Below are positions 30,601 to 39,560 of a DNA stretch of 64,000 nucleotides, piece by piece. A program made the translations under genes and the position numbers. Under the pieces are notes generated by a model that had not been told where the DNA came from, did not search any database, and saw nothing but the letters and a program-made list of their open reading frames with translations. Source of the DNA: Acanthosepion lycidas (Eukaryota > Mollusca > Cephalopoda > Sepiida > Sepiidae); the NCBI GenBank assembly GCA_963932145.1, contig OZ010574.1:59840842-59904841 (forward strand). The letters are read 5' to 3'. Each line of letters opens with the position of its first letter. Position 1 is the first letter of the stretch.

Positions 30601-30716
30601 TGTTGGAGTTTTTGGGTGCCCTGGTGTACTAGTGAGCCAGCCAAAATGAGCTGATTCATTTTATAGTTCACCAATAAAATAGTTTACCAATCAGAGGGCT
30701 CAAAATATTCAATGCG

Positions 30717-30733
30717 ACGTGTATAAAGGCGGC
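30717..30733 (+). promoter_or_regulatory. TATA-like box in left LTR
   Basis: GTGTATAAAGGCGG is preceded 55 bp upstream by CCAATCAGAGG, a CCAAT-like box. The same arrangement occurs in the right LTR near 31306-31322. It fits an LTR promoter. Confidence 0.45.
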
Positions 30734-30770
30734 CACGTTTTTCTCGAATATGCACGGCCAGCCTTTGATA

Positions 30771-30948
30771 ACCCTGACGAGGGTCCGCCGAAGGGCAGAG
30801 TCTCGTTCGGGGAGTTTGACTGCCGCTGAACCCGTTTATACGCGTTCGAATAGGGAATATTTTTGGCCGAGCTTACGGGCTCGGAGATCCGACGTTAATC
30901 CCGGCCTTGTGCCACATGTAACCCTCGTGGGGGGTGGGGGCTAAATAT
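30771..30948 (-). mobile_element. 178-bp insertion with 18-bp duplication
   Basis: CACGGCCAGCCTTTGATA (30753-30770) is repeated as CACGGACAGCCTTTGATA (30949-30966) around the insert, and the paralogous right LTR at 31345 has the site uninterrupted. The insert, read on the minus strand, shares GTGGCACAAGGCCGG, GAGCCCGTAAGCTCGG and GAGACTCTGCCCTTCGGC with the 245-bp tandem unit at 18412-19140. Duplication length fits LINE-mediated or SINE-like insertion. Confidence 0.82.
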
Positions 30949-31158
30949 CACGGACAGCCTTTGATATCGAAGACTGAAGAATTACGGAACAGCTGCTGGT
31001 GGTATTGGCGATATAGTCAGATTCAGTAGAGTGTCTGACTCGTGAGTATTAATCTTTAACGTTGTTTCATTGAACAGATTACGTACTGCGCTGGATTCGA
31101 TATTCATAGTCTATGGTGAACATGATCGACATAATCGTGTACATATAATGTTCCTTAT

Positions 31159-31166
<8 letters not shown>

Positions 31167-31234
<68 letters not shown>
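31167..31234. repeat. (TA)n microsatellite
   Basis: About 34 TA units between the two LTR copies. Confidence 0.96.
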
Positions 31235-31238
<4 letters not shown>

Positions 31239-31528
31239 GCTGACTCATTTTATAGTTCGCCAACAGAAGGGTTAATCAATCAGAAGGTTCAAAATATTCA
31301 ATGCGACGTGTATAAAGGCGGTCATGTTTTTTCCCGAATACTCACGGACAGCCTTTGATATCGAAGACTGAAGAATTTCGGAACTACTGCTGCTGGCGGT
31401 ATTGGCGATATAGTCAAATTCAGTAGAGTGTCTGACTCGAGAGTATTAATCTTTAAAGTTGTTTCATTGAACAGATTACGTACTGTGCTGTATTCTATAT
31501 TCATATACTATGGTGAACATGGTCAACA

Positions 31529-31685
31529 TTGCTCCCTTCAAAAATAAATCAAACATAGCTCATTACACCCCCTTTTATGTCTACTATCTATGTTCCAAAT
31601 TTAATGAAGATCGGTGAAGTAGTTTTTCTTCCTATAGATGTACAGGCAGACAGACACACAGACGTTCATCTTTATATAGATTTTC
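31529..31685 (+). repeat. RTE-type 3' end, continued
   Basis: The interrupted ~120-bp unit resumes and ends GTACAGGCAGACAGACACAC, then CATCTTTATATAGATT, the usual end of RTE-like LINE tails in invertebrates. Confidence 0.75.
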
Positions 31686-31689
31686 TTTT

Positions 31690-32390
31690 TCTCTCTCTCT
31701 CTTTCATTCGTCTCTCATGTCTTTCAGCCATTCTTTCTTGATGCCTTTTCCCCCTTTTGTGCAGATCCCTTTATTTGATATCTATTTATCTTTTTTTTAT
31801 TCTCTCCTTTTCTTTCTTTTTTCGTCATGCATTTGTTAAATAATAGCTTCAGACTATTATCATTTAGTGGTAGTGTATTTAGCCCAGACCTTCCGAAGAT
31901 GACCTTAAGATTAGATAGTAAACAAAATAAGGATGTCGATTTTGATTGGCTGAGACGAACGTGGGAATGTTAGAGTTAGAAAGTGTTTTCAGTAAGTTAA
32001 GTTTTACGCGTCGAAGAATGCAGACGTGTTAAATTCGTGTGTGGGGACTTCTCCCCAGTGGGGTGGGATAGCGACACCATAACGATCACCCGGCCGAGAG
32101 AGAAGAATGCAGCTTTCTCGTGAGATCGACCCCATCAGACCACTTCAGAACGATTGGGTATCCAACACATTCTTTTCATCAATTTTTTTCTCTTAATTTG
32201 TTTTTATATTTGTCGTGTTATTTTCTTTTCTTTGATTTTGTGCCTTTCATTTTCTTCTCCATTATTTATTTCTTTATTCTACTTCATCGTTCTTTTTAAT
32301 CCCTCTTTTTCTTTCTTTCTTTCCTTTTTTTTCTTTCTGTTGTCCTTTTTTAACTCTCCCATTGTCTTTCATTCTTTCTTTTCATTCTGG
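31690..32390. other. pyrimidine-rich sequence and a GC-richer block
   Basis: 31690-31830 and 32160-32390 are T/C-rich. Between them, 31855-32160 has balanced composition, a CCAAT-type GATTGGCTGAG and a hairpin GGGGACTTCTCCCC near 32046. I cannot assign this block; an LTR is possible. Confidence 0.3.
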
Positions 32391-32509
32391 GCTTACGCCC
32401 ACATCACGTTGAAACACCGGTTCCCGTACGATCACCAAAGTTAAACAACGCCGAGCCTGACCCGTACCTAGATGGGTAATCGCTTGAGAATACCAGGTGC
32501 TGTAAGCTT
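32391..32509 (+). rRNA. 5S rRNA-like sequence (diverged)
   Basis: About 119 bp from GCTTACGCCCACATCACGTT to AGGTGCTGTAAGC follow the animal 5S rRNA order: the internal A box (AAGTTAAACAACGCCGAGC) and C box (GATGGGTAATCGCTTGAGAA), with paired ends GCTTAC/GTAAGC. Several substitutions and a one-base loss (GAAACACCGG) indicate a pseudogene or a 5S-derived SINE. It is followed at once by GGTCTAATGGATAACG, which resembles the 5' half of an arginine tRNA. Confidence 0.75.
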
Positions 32510-32559
32510 CGAAGTGTGGTTGGTCTAATGGATAACGACGTATCTCATATTATCGACAC

Positions 32560-32800
32560 TATTCAGTTGAGTCTTTTTATCTTCGGCTGCTATAATGGCG
32601 AATCCAAGTAATGGTATTCTGTCAACTTTGAGGTATTCATTTAAACGGACCTTCAAAGCCGCTAAAACAGCTCACGGTGTGGAAGGAAATAAAACCACAT
32701 GCGACTATACTGCCACGAACTGGTTTAAACATTTAAAGGGTGGAGATTTGTCCCCCTGAAATAAAGCCTCAAAGTAGACAAGCATCTGTTGTCAAATGAT
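32560..32800 (+). pseudogene. mariner transposase N-terminus
   Basis: One frame reads SFKRTFKAAKTAHGVEGNKT, then TATNWFKHLKGGDLSP, the helix-turn-helix region of mariner transposases (E.K.G....ETA..I...FG; ...W..KF..GD.SL.D). Only this part is present. A related piece lies at 34430-34640. Confidence 0.65.
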
Positions 32801-32879
32801 CTTCTATTTGTTATATTCCTTCAACTCTTAGTAATGCTTGTCTTTTTGCTTTCGGTTCTGATCCCTTTTCAACCCACCA

Positions 32880-33010
32880 TTTACGCCATCTTGTTAACTA
32901 GGTTATTTGCTGCTTTATTCTGTCCATTTTGCTTTCAATATGCCCTGTGAAGGTCAAATTTTCTAAGCCCTCTTCATTCATCATCTGTCTAAAAAATTAA
33001 AATTTTTGGA
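32880..33010 (-). pseudogene. RTE-type LINE tail fragment
   Basis: Short minus-strand match to the GLENLTFTGHIESKM segment and following region of the RTE tail, as at 16.3 kb and 24.6 kb. Confidence 0.5.
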
Positions 33011-33174
33011 AATGGATTAAACTAAGAACTATTTATATGTGTACACCCATTCCAAATTTAAACCAACTTCTCTTGGAGTAGCCTCTCCCTGGTTGACCAT
33101 GTTTTCAGGGGTGCAGCCATACTTACCACACATGGCTAATTGCGAGTTGGTGAGGTTATTTAAATCACATTTGC

Positions 33175-33262
33175 AGGTTTTGAATTTGTTTTTCTTCTTG
33201 ATCAGTTGCCATCCAAGGCTATAGGACCCACTCTGTCCTGCTATTTACCCATAACTGGAGAG
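33175..33262 (+). repeat. SINE family 1-related segment
   Basis: TCAGTTGCCATCCAAGGCTA, TGTCCTGCTATTTACCCATA and a GGAGAGAAGAGATGGATTCA block match the 23.9 kb and 34.0 kb copies. Confidence 0.55.
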
Positions 33263-33299
33263 AGAAGAGATGGATTCAGATGTTTTGCAAGGCAAGACA

Positions 33300-33474
33300 A
33301 AGGTAGGTTGAAAAAGTATATTGAAGATATATACAAAACAATAGTGTTAGTAATAAGTAGATTAACACAGCGTCTACTACTCCACTCCACTTCACCCTCT
33401 TCTCATCCGACTCACGCAGTTTATATTTATGAGAGGAGGAAGAGTTCATTATACTGTAAGAGGGTTTACCACAA
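33300..33474 (-). repeat. gypsy LTR fragment
   Basis: On the minus strand it starts TGTTGTGGTAAACC and contains CATAAATATAA. The order AAGGTAGGTTGAA, AGTGTTA..AGTA, TATTTATGA, AAGAGTT matches the plus-strand view of the LTR at 4339-4551. The 3' end is missing. Confidence 0.55.
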
Positions 33475-33479
33475 CAAAT

Positions 33480-33955
33480 TTGAACTCTCCGATTACTCTA
33501 TCTGAGCCATTATCCATTACTGCAACAATGTAAATCTCTCAAAATCTATCATAGGAAATTGCACACAAATACATACGAAAGAAATGCATCTGTACACATA
33601 CACCTTCATTCATCTACTTTATATTCTTACTACTTAGTTTGCTAAGGCAATAAAGTATGTTGTTAATTGCATATTCATTCTGATACTCTTGTTTTAAGAA
33701 ACTCCAGTTTCCTATCAAATTTGTAACTTGGCAACCATTTGAGAGGCGGGAAACTTACTGCAGAACATTCTTGGGTAATTAATTGGTTAGCTGTGAGACA
33801 CAACCAAGTGAACATACATAATGTGTGGCAACATTCTCAATATCTTGTGCATGGGTTTTTGGTAAAAGATTGAATCACCGACGTATATCAGATATATATG
33901 CTCATGTCTTCGGATGTGTAGCTGTACTCACACTGCTTGGCCAATTGCGAGTTGC
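33480..33955. other. no gene seen
   Basis: No recognisable element. Confidence 0.35.
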
Positions 33956-33959
33956 TGAG

Positions 33960-34245
33960 GCTATTTAACCCATAGTTGAAGGTTCTGAATTCAGAGTTGT
34001 CTTTCTTCTTCATCAGGGCTTCCACACAAGACTATAGGACCCAATCTGTTCTGCTATAAATCCTCTTCTTCTCCCACCAGCTATGGGTAAATAGCAGGAC
34101 GAACCGGGTTCTATAGCCTTGGATGGAAACTGGTCTACCACAGAAAGAAATGGCAACCTACTGTTTGAAAAATCTGCCTCGTCAGTCAGATATCGAAAGA
34201 TACATGATCGTCTAAGCGTGCATGGCATATAACTGACTGACTTTA
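33960..34245 (+). mobile_element. SINE family 1 (copy 2, head missing)
   Basis: The body from TCCTCTTCTTCTCCCACCAG through GGTAAATAGCAGGACGAACC, GTCAGTCAGATATCGAAAGA and CATATAACTGACTGACTTTA matches 36.8-37.0 kb. The tRNA-like head is replaced by a related segment. Confidence 0.8.
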
Positions 34246-34429
34246 TGGCTTCAATTAAATGTTCTTGGGTGCAGTTGCCTTCAACTACAAAATGTATTGT
34301 TGGTCATTTTGCTATAAAATGTATTGTTGGTAACTCATTGCACATGACTGACTGACTGAGCATGCATAATGTGTGGCCACAATGAGTTTTTGATTTTAAA
34401 AAATTGAATTACCAGCATATATAAGACAT

Positions 34430-34640
34430 TTGACGTCCCCATTTCAAGGCATTCATTTGAATGGATCTTCAAAACAGCTTAAACGGCTCACAGACTCCAA
34501 GAATTGGAAGGAACTGAAACATAAGACTATACTGCACCCAAACGTTTTAAATATTTGAAAAGTAGTGATTTGTAATTTGAGTTTAAGCGTCCGACTAACC
34601 AAGCATCAGTTATCAATCATGGTGGTTTTCTAAGAGTAGC
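34430..34640 (+). pseudogene. mariner N-terminal fragment
   Basis: Related at nucleotide level to 32610-32800 (GGCATTCATTTGAATGGATC; AGACTATACTGC), with extra frame breaks. Confidence 0.5.
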
Positions 34641-34930
34641 TTAGATCGTTCCGGATATGACGATAAACTATATCCGTCAATAAGGCCTCTGATCGGAAGG
34701 TTTTGAGGAGCGTGGAACTATCTTTTATTTGCTGTTCTTCCCAGGTTCTACCTGACCCGGGGTAGTAGCACCTGTTAGAGTCCTAACAATGGACAAACTG
34801 GTGTCAAAACATTATGAAAGTATAAAAATAAATTTTTGTTGTAAGAATACCAGTAATACATTTAAAAAAAAAATTACCAGCAATACATTTTGAAAAAAAA
34901 ATATATTGCCAGTAATACATTTGACTCTCG
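34640..34930 (-). repeat. composite repeat, single inverted copy
   Basis: The core (GTTCTACCTGACCCGGGGTA, AGTAGCACCTGTTAGAGTCC) is in minus orientation and is followed by the minisatellite head of ACCAGTAATACATTT units (34845-34925). Confidence 0.82.
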
Positions 34931-35264
34931 TCAAAAACACTCGTTGCAAAAATACGTCAATAAAACCTGAGCTACAAACTGATTTCTTACAAAGAATACA
35001 TATTCTATACATACGAACCTCTCCTAAAAATCTTGTCGGTATTAAATAACCCATTGAGGTATTAATATGCTGTAAAACAAAAACTAAAGCAGACTTTCTA
35101 CAAATCCTCTTTACAAAAATACGTCAATGAAACCTGATCTACAAACTAATTTCTTACAAAAAATATGTATTCTGTTCATACAAAACTATCCTAAAAATCT
35201 TGTCGGCATTAAAAAAAAAACATTGAGGTTGATATGTCGTAAAAGAAATAAAACCAAACCAAAC
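34931..35264. other. no gene; short duplication
   Basis: TACGTCAATAAAACCTGA with ACAAACTGATTTCTTACAAA and CCTAAAAATCTTGTCGG recurs at 35110-35205, a ~165-bp direct repeat. Otherwise unremarkable. Confidence 0.55.
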
Positions 35265-35400
35265 CGCAGCTTAGATGTGACACAAGGCCGAAAATATGGG
35301 TTAGCCAGTGAGGATTGAGCTCACTATCCAGTCGTAATTGATCTAGCGAGACAAGCTTGCTAACCATTACATCACGTTGAAGTGCCCCAGTTGTCAGTTA
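35265..35400 (-). mobile_element. tRNA-derived SINE, family 2 (copy 1)
   Basis: The minus strand starts ATCACGTGATGTAATGG-like with GTAATGGTTAGCAAGCTTGT (A-box part) and GAGCTCAATCCTCACTGG (degenerate B box), then CGGCCTTGTGTCACATCTAA. Copies at 52405-52535 and 61285-61430 keep GAGTTCGAATCTCACTGG or a close form. Confidence 0.75.
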
Positions 35401-35599
35401 TGATGCTTTAAAGGACAATCCGACAACTGAACTTCCGATACATAAAAAAAGCACCGATCATTGAAAGATAACTGGTGCATTAAAGAGGCTTCTGAATACA
35501 TACAGGATTCATGATTGATAAGAATGTTTTTGATACATCCTAATACTTTCACAGCAACTATAGTCTATGTTTATACTTTATTCTCGGTATTGAGGTATT

Positions 35600-35830
35600 G
35601 TAATTATTTACGTTATTTACATTGAGTTAAAGGGAGATAACTGAGACATCCGGAAGAGGCATGGCACGTGAAACTAGAACAATCTACCCCGGTGGACGAA
35701 ATAAAGAACTCAGTCCGAAATTCCAATCACCTGAAGAAGGCTGGAACGTACAACGGCCGAAACGTCGTGAATATGGCAATAAAGACAATAGTCCGAATAA
35801 TGTAAATGAAAATTTCTCGGTTTGAAAACA
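35600..35830 (+). mobile_element. SINE with hammerhead-like motif, copy 2
   Basis: AAGAGGCATGGCACGTGAAA, ACTAGAACAATCTACCCCGG and CTGAAGAAGGCTGG...CGGCCGAAACGTCGTGAATA (core 35731-35768) match 21690-21930 in the opposite orientation. The tRNA-like head is lost or decayed. Confidence 0.65.
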
Positions 35831-36720
35831 ACTTCGAGAAAATTAGTATGTCTATGACTAAATATCTATATTTTATTTTTGGCGAGTGGGGAGAATTTTT
35901 TTAAAAATAAAGAAAATCGAGCTAACTGTATACGAAATATAATGAGCGTTTCATGGATTGGAGTTATTTTTCTTGGTTGTGCTTGGAACTTTTCAGCAAC
36001 ACCTTATTTTTTTTTTTAAATTGACTTTCAGTTCATTTTATTTCAAGTTAATGTATTATGTTTAACTGACTGAATACAGACATATTCTGTAGTTTCTTCA
36101 TTTTTATTCTGTTACGTTGCTAACACTACCAACTTTTCGTTGCGTTCCTGTTTTTCAATTCACTCCACCTCAAGCCTCGTTTTGAGAATCGGCCTGATGC
36201 ACGAACTAAGTCGAATATGTCCGACAATGTAACGTTGAATGTCAACACTGAATAAGCTATCTGGTGTTGAAGAGCATGAAAGGTAGTGCGTCTGTCAGCG
36301 GCGGATTAAAAATGCACAGAGCAGATGTAATGAGAAAAATATGTTGGACTAGAGAAGTAATTGCGTAAGTATATGTCTGTATCTGAGTGTGAGTACGTAT
36401 TCTTGTGTGTGTCTGGTGACTTGTGTGCGCATGTTTGCTTGCTTATGAATAAAAGCACCAAATGCCTTTGCACGTATACGAGAGAGTGTTGAAAAAATTT
36501 CAGCCCGATCAAGAAGAATGACCTCTAGTCATGAAACGTTTATGCTATCCCCCATATTCCCCAGCCCACGCCACATTTCAACAAATCGCTTCGCCTGTTT
36601 CTATAATCCTTCAATATATTTTTGATGTTTCGTCATTGACTTTGGTTGTTTGGTGTTTAGCAGAATGTCAACCTCAATGGTTTATTTAATGCCGGAATGT
36701 AAATATTTTGAAGTTTTATG
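35831..36720. other. no gene seen
   Basis: No recognisable element apart from short T-runs and a GTGTGT tract near 36380-36430. Confidence 0.35.
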
Positions 36721-36721
36721 G

Positions 36722-37017
36722 TTTCACGGTTGAGTAATGGATAGCGGCTCGGATTGAGCCGAGTTCGAATTCTAGTCAGATCCATTACATTCACTTATGT
36801 GTTAATACCTTTGGGAAAGGTATGAATCCTCTTCTTCTCCCACCAGCTATGGGTAAATAGCAGGATAGACCTGGTTCTATAGCGTTGGATGGCAACTGGT
36901 CTACCGCAGAAAGAAATGGCAACCTACTACGGGAAAAAATTTGCCTCGTCAGTCATGTATCGAAAGATACATGATCGCCTAGGCGTGTATCACGCATGGC
37001 ACATAACTGACTGACTT
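36722..37017 (+). mobile_element. SINE family 1 (copy 3, full length)
   Basis: The tRNA-like head has TGAGTAATGGATAGCGGCTC and GAGTTCGAATTCTAGTC. The body has GGTAAATAGCAGGATAGACC, CTACCGCAGAAAGAAATGGC, and a hairpin TGTATCGAAAGATACA followed by TGATCGCCTAGGCGTG. The tail is ACATAACTGACTGACTTTAT, whose CTGACTGACT resembles the end of the LINE tail at 6985, a possible partner for its mobilisation. Confidence 0.9.
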
Positions 37018-37059
37018 TATGGCTTCAACTAAATGTTTTTGGATGTAGTTGTATGCCTT

Positions 37060-37440
37060 CAACAACAGATAAAATGTATTCTTGGTCATTTTACTACAAA
37101 ATGTATTGTTGGTCATTTTGCAATAAAATGTATTGTTGGTAACTTTACTATAAAATCTATTGCTGTTTGCTTTAAATTGTATTCTTGATAATTTTGCTTT
37201 AAAGTTGTATTGTTGGTAAATTTGCTATAAATATGCATTTTTATACTCTAATAGAGGTTTAATTTTTGTTTGGATTTCACTATTTGCGTATGTCTAGGGA
37301 CCCTAACAGGTGCTACCACTCCGGCTGGATCTGGGGACAAAAGAAATTAAGAGTTGGTTCCATGCTCCTCAATACCCTTAATATCCCGATCAAAGGCCTT
37401 GCTGCCGGATGTAGTTTATAGTCATACCCAGAACTATTGG
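37060..37440 (+). repeat. composite repeat, plus copy
   Basis: Five or six units of AAATGTATTGTTGGTAATTT with TACTATAA (37065-37235) precede the core (GGGACCCTAACAGGTGCTAC; GGCCTTGCTGCCGGATGTAG) at 37290-37440. Confidence 0.87.
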
Positions 37441-37728
37441 TCATTGAAATACTGGTTTTGTGAAGTGAGTCGGCATTCCGGCAACCTCTTGTATAACATG
37501 CACCGGTGTACCAATGATTGCTAAGGAATATCTAGGAAAAACTACTAATCATTTAATTAATAATTCATCGGTACTTACGGTGGGTTAATATTGCTTCCTC
37601 TTCACGCAAAGCTCTTTGACCAGCCGTGCGATCCTCAAAGACCAGTCAGTGAAGCCCACCCTGTATAAATGACGCGCAGACAACACAGCCTTTTGACCTG
37701 CCGGATTGTGCGTAAATACTTTATTTTA
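37441..37728 (+). other. possible LTR promoter region
   Basis: GTATAAATGACGCGC near 37662 is a TATA-like box, followed by ACTTTATTTTAAC and then the 126-bp repeats. An LTR U3/R region is a reasonable guess, but I find no matching second LTR. Confidence 0.35.
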
Positions 37729-38106
37729 ACATCTAGTTTTCTTTTTCAGTGTCGGGGAGAAGGTATACGACACATTTCTAGATGTTGTTAGCGTGCTCTT
37801 TTTTGTATATAGAAAATAACAACAATAAGTTTTTCCGGGTTCCCCCTAACCATCTTCTAGTTTTCTTTTTCAGTGTCGGGGAGAAGGTATGCGACACATT
37901 TCTAGATGTTGTTAGCGTGCTCTGTTTTATATATAGAAAATAACAACTATAAGTTTTTTTCCGGGTTCTCCCTAACCATCTTCTAGTTTTCTTTTTCTAT
38001 GTCGGGGAGAAGGTATGCGACACATTTCTAGATGTTGTTAGCGTGCTCTTTTTTATATATAGGAAATAACAACTATAAGCTTTTCCGGGTTCTCCCTAAC
38101 CATCTT
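37729..38106. repeat. three tandem 126-bp repeats
   Basis: Units 37729-37855, 37856-37980 and 37981-38106 (CATCTAGTTTTCTTTTTCAG, GTCGGGGAGAAGGTAT, CTAGATGTTGTTAGCGTGCT, TTTTTCCGGGTT, CCCTAACCAT) are about 95% identical, so the expansion is recent. Confidence 0.96.
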
Positions 38107-38204
38107 TATTTTTTTTTACTATGTTGGGTAAATACCTCTATCGACGGCATGTGCTACCAAGGCCTCCCAACATATTTTTATAAATCATTTCACCCCAAGC
38201 AAGT

Positions 38205-38655
38205 CGGGAAATGCCACTAGTATGCAGGGGTGTTACAGGAAGTGTAAGTGAGAGAAAAGACTGAATATAGGGAGGATTGAGGAAAAGCCAAAAAATGAAC
38301 TGGATTCAAGAAGATAGAAGATGACGATTTACGTTGCATTTATAGTTTTGAAGATTGTAGTTATCAGAGAAACAAGAAAACAGAAGGGATTTCCACAGGT
38401 GAGAAGTACAAGAAAAGAAACTGTTTCTGGCAGTTATATTTAACTATTTCAAGAGTAAAAGGGTGGGACCTCGATGCCAATCTAGTAGCACGCTTAAATT
38501 CATGTGGCCGGGGCATCAGGGAAAAAAGCTCGTCAGAGTAGTTGCCATGAAAATATTTTTAGAAAAGACTGAGATAATCACGGCGCGTCAGTAAGAAAGT
38601 AACTGAAACCGAGATGCCAACTCAGGATCATTTTACTACAGATCCTTCTTTGGAT
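38205..38655 (-). pseudogene. jockey-like LINE 3' end (copy I)
   Basis: The 3' UTR signature AAATGCCACTAGTATGCAGG at 38208 and the C-terminal region up to GATCCTTCTTTGGATTCGGC at 38645 match copy H in minus orientation. A minus-strand SINE interrupts it at 38662, and a further LINE piece lies at 39150. Confidence 0.82.
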
Positions 38656-38661
38656 TCGGCT

Positions 38662-38935
38662 AAGAACCTAATGATACACGCTTAGGCGATAATGTATCAT
38701 TTGATACATGACTGACGAGACAGATTTTTTTCCCGCAGTAGGTTGCCATTTATTCCTGCGCTAGTCCAATGCTAGAGAACTCGGTCTGTCCTGCCGGATG
38801 GAGAAGAGGAGGATTCATACCTTTCCCAAGGGTATTAGCACTTTAGTGAATGTAATGGATTCGACTGGAATTCGAACTCAGCTCTCCGATTCCTCAATCC
38901 GAGCTGCTATCTATTGCTCCACCGTTTCTCCTTTT
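38662..38935 (-). mobile_element. SINE family 1 (copy 4)
   Basis: Read on the minus strand, ATAGATAGCAGCTCGG and GAGTTCGAATTCCAGTC (pol III boxes) are followed by the body with CTACTGCGGGAAAAAAATCT and ending ATGTATCAAATGATACA. It lies inside the LINE sequence and so is younger. Confidence 0.85.
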
Positions 38936-39149
38936 ATTCGTCATTGAAATACTGGTTTCAGCCAGAATGAGGGGTTCCACTGAGAGAATTAATGTTTAGG
39001 TGTCCGTGACCAAGACGATCTGGAGAGGGATGGGTTCTGCCAGGTTTACTTGCCCAAGACACGCTACGCAAGAAGTGCACAATGCTCATGGGAATCGCTG
39101 ACTGCTCGTGAATACTGGATGTCGTTGACTTAAACTGGGTAGATGGCAC

Positions 39150-39345
39150 TCACACGACACAGTGGACTGACTTTCTTAGCAACTGACCTAGTAATGGATT
39201 CAATATAGATTTTCCACTTCATGTCAGCTGAGAACGTTAGTCCGAGAAAGCGCAACGTGTCACTTTCTTGGTGCAAGGTAGACAGGGGCCTCGCAGATGA
39301 CTAAAGGAGAGAAGTTTTGGGGGCGTTAAATTTGAAAAAAGACAA
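39150..39345 (-). pseudogene. jockey-like LINE segment (copy J)
   Basis: TAGCAACTGACCTAGTAATG, ATTTTCCACTTCATGTCAGC and AAAGCGCAACGTGTCACTTT correspond to the region upstream of copy I's end. Copies I and J may be one element split by the SINE and ~210 bp of other sequence. Confidence 0.75.
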
Positions 39346-39349
39346 TTTA

Positions 39350-39560
39350 CATTTGGCCACCTAACTCCCGAGACTGCAGCCCCCTTGATTATTATGTGTG
39401 TGGCGCAATTGAGCGGGAGACCAACAAAACTCCTTATAACACCAAAGATGAACTGAAGGCAAGGATTATGGCATCATTCACCAACTTAAACGAGGAGACC
39501 GTCCAGAAGAGTTGCAGGAGATTCCGAAGTTGCCGTGGTTGAAGCCTAGTGGCGATTTTA
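39350..39560 (+). pseudogene. mariner transposase C-terminus
   Basis: The frame reads WPPNSRDCSPLDYYVCGAIE, then RETNKTPYNTKDELKARIMA and SFTNLNEETVQKSCRRFRS. The DC.PLDYY box holds the third catalytic aspartate, and the NKTP.NTKDELKA.I tail is typical of a mariner subgroup distinct from the one at 19.9 kb. It is probably the same subgroup as 41.8-42.4 kb. Confidence 0.85.

Larger units (their letters stand above)
30601..31528 (+). mobile_element. compact LTR element with 5-bp target duplication
   Basis: It starts TGTTGGAG and ends GGTCAACA, with perfect TTGCT on each side (30596-30600 and 31529-31533). Inside are two direct repeats: a left LTR 30601 to about 31131 (with an insertion at 30771-30948) and a right LTR about 31236-31528 (5' end lost). 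Each has the promoter-like GACGTGTATAAAGGCGG. The internal region is reduced to ~100 bp of mostly (TA)n. This is either a miniature LTR element or a nearly complete internal deletion. Confidence 0.8.

Noticed and set aside
32391..32509. Functional 5S rRNA gene
   Set aside because: Too many substitutions in conserved stems plus a base loss, and no terminator T-run follows.
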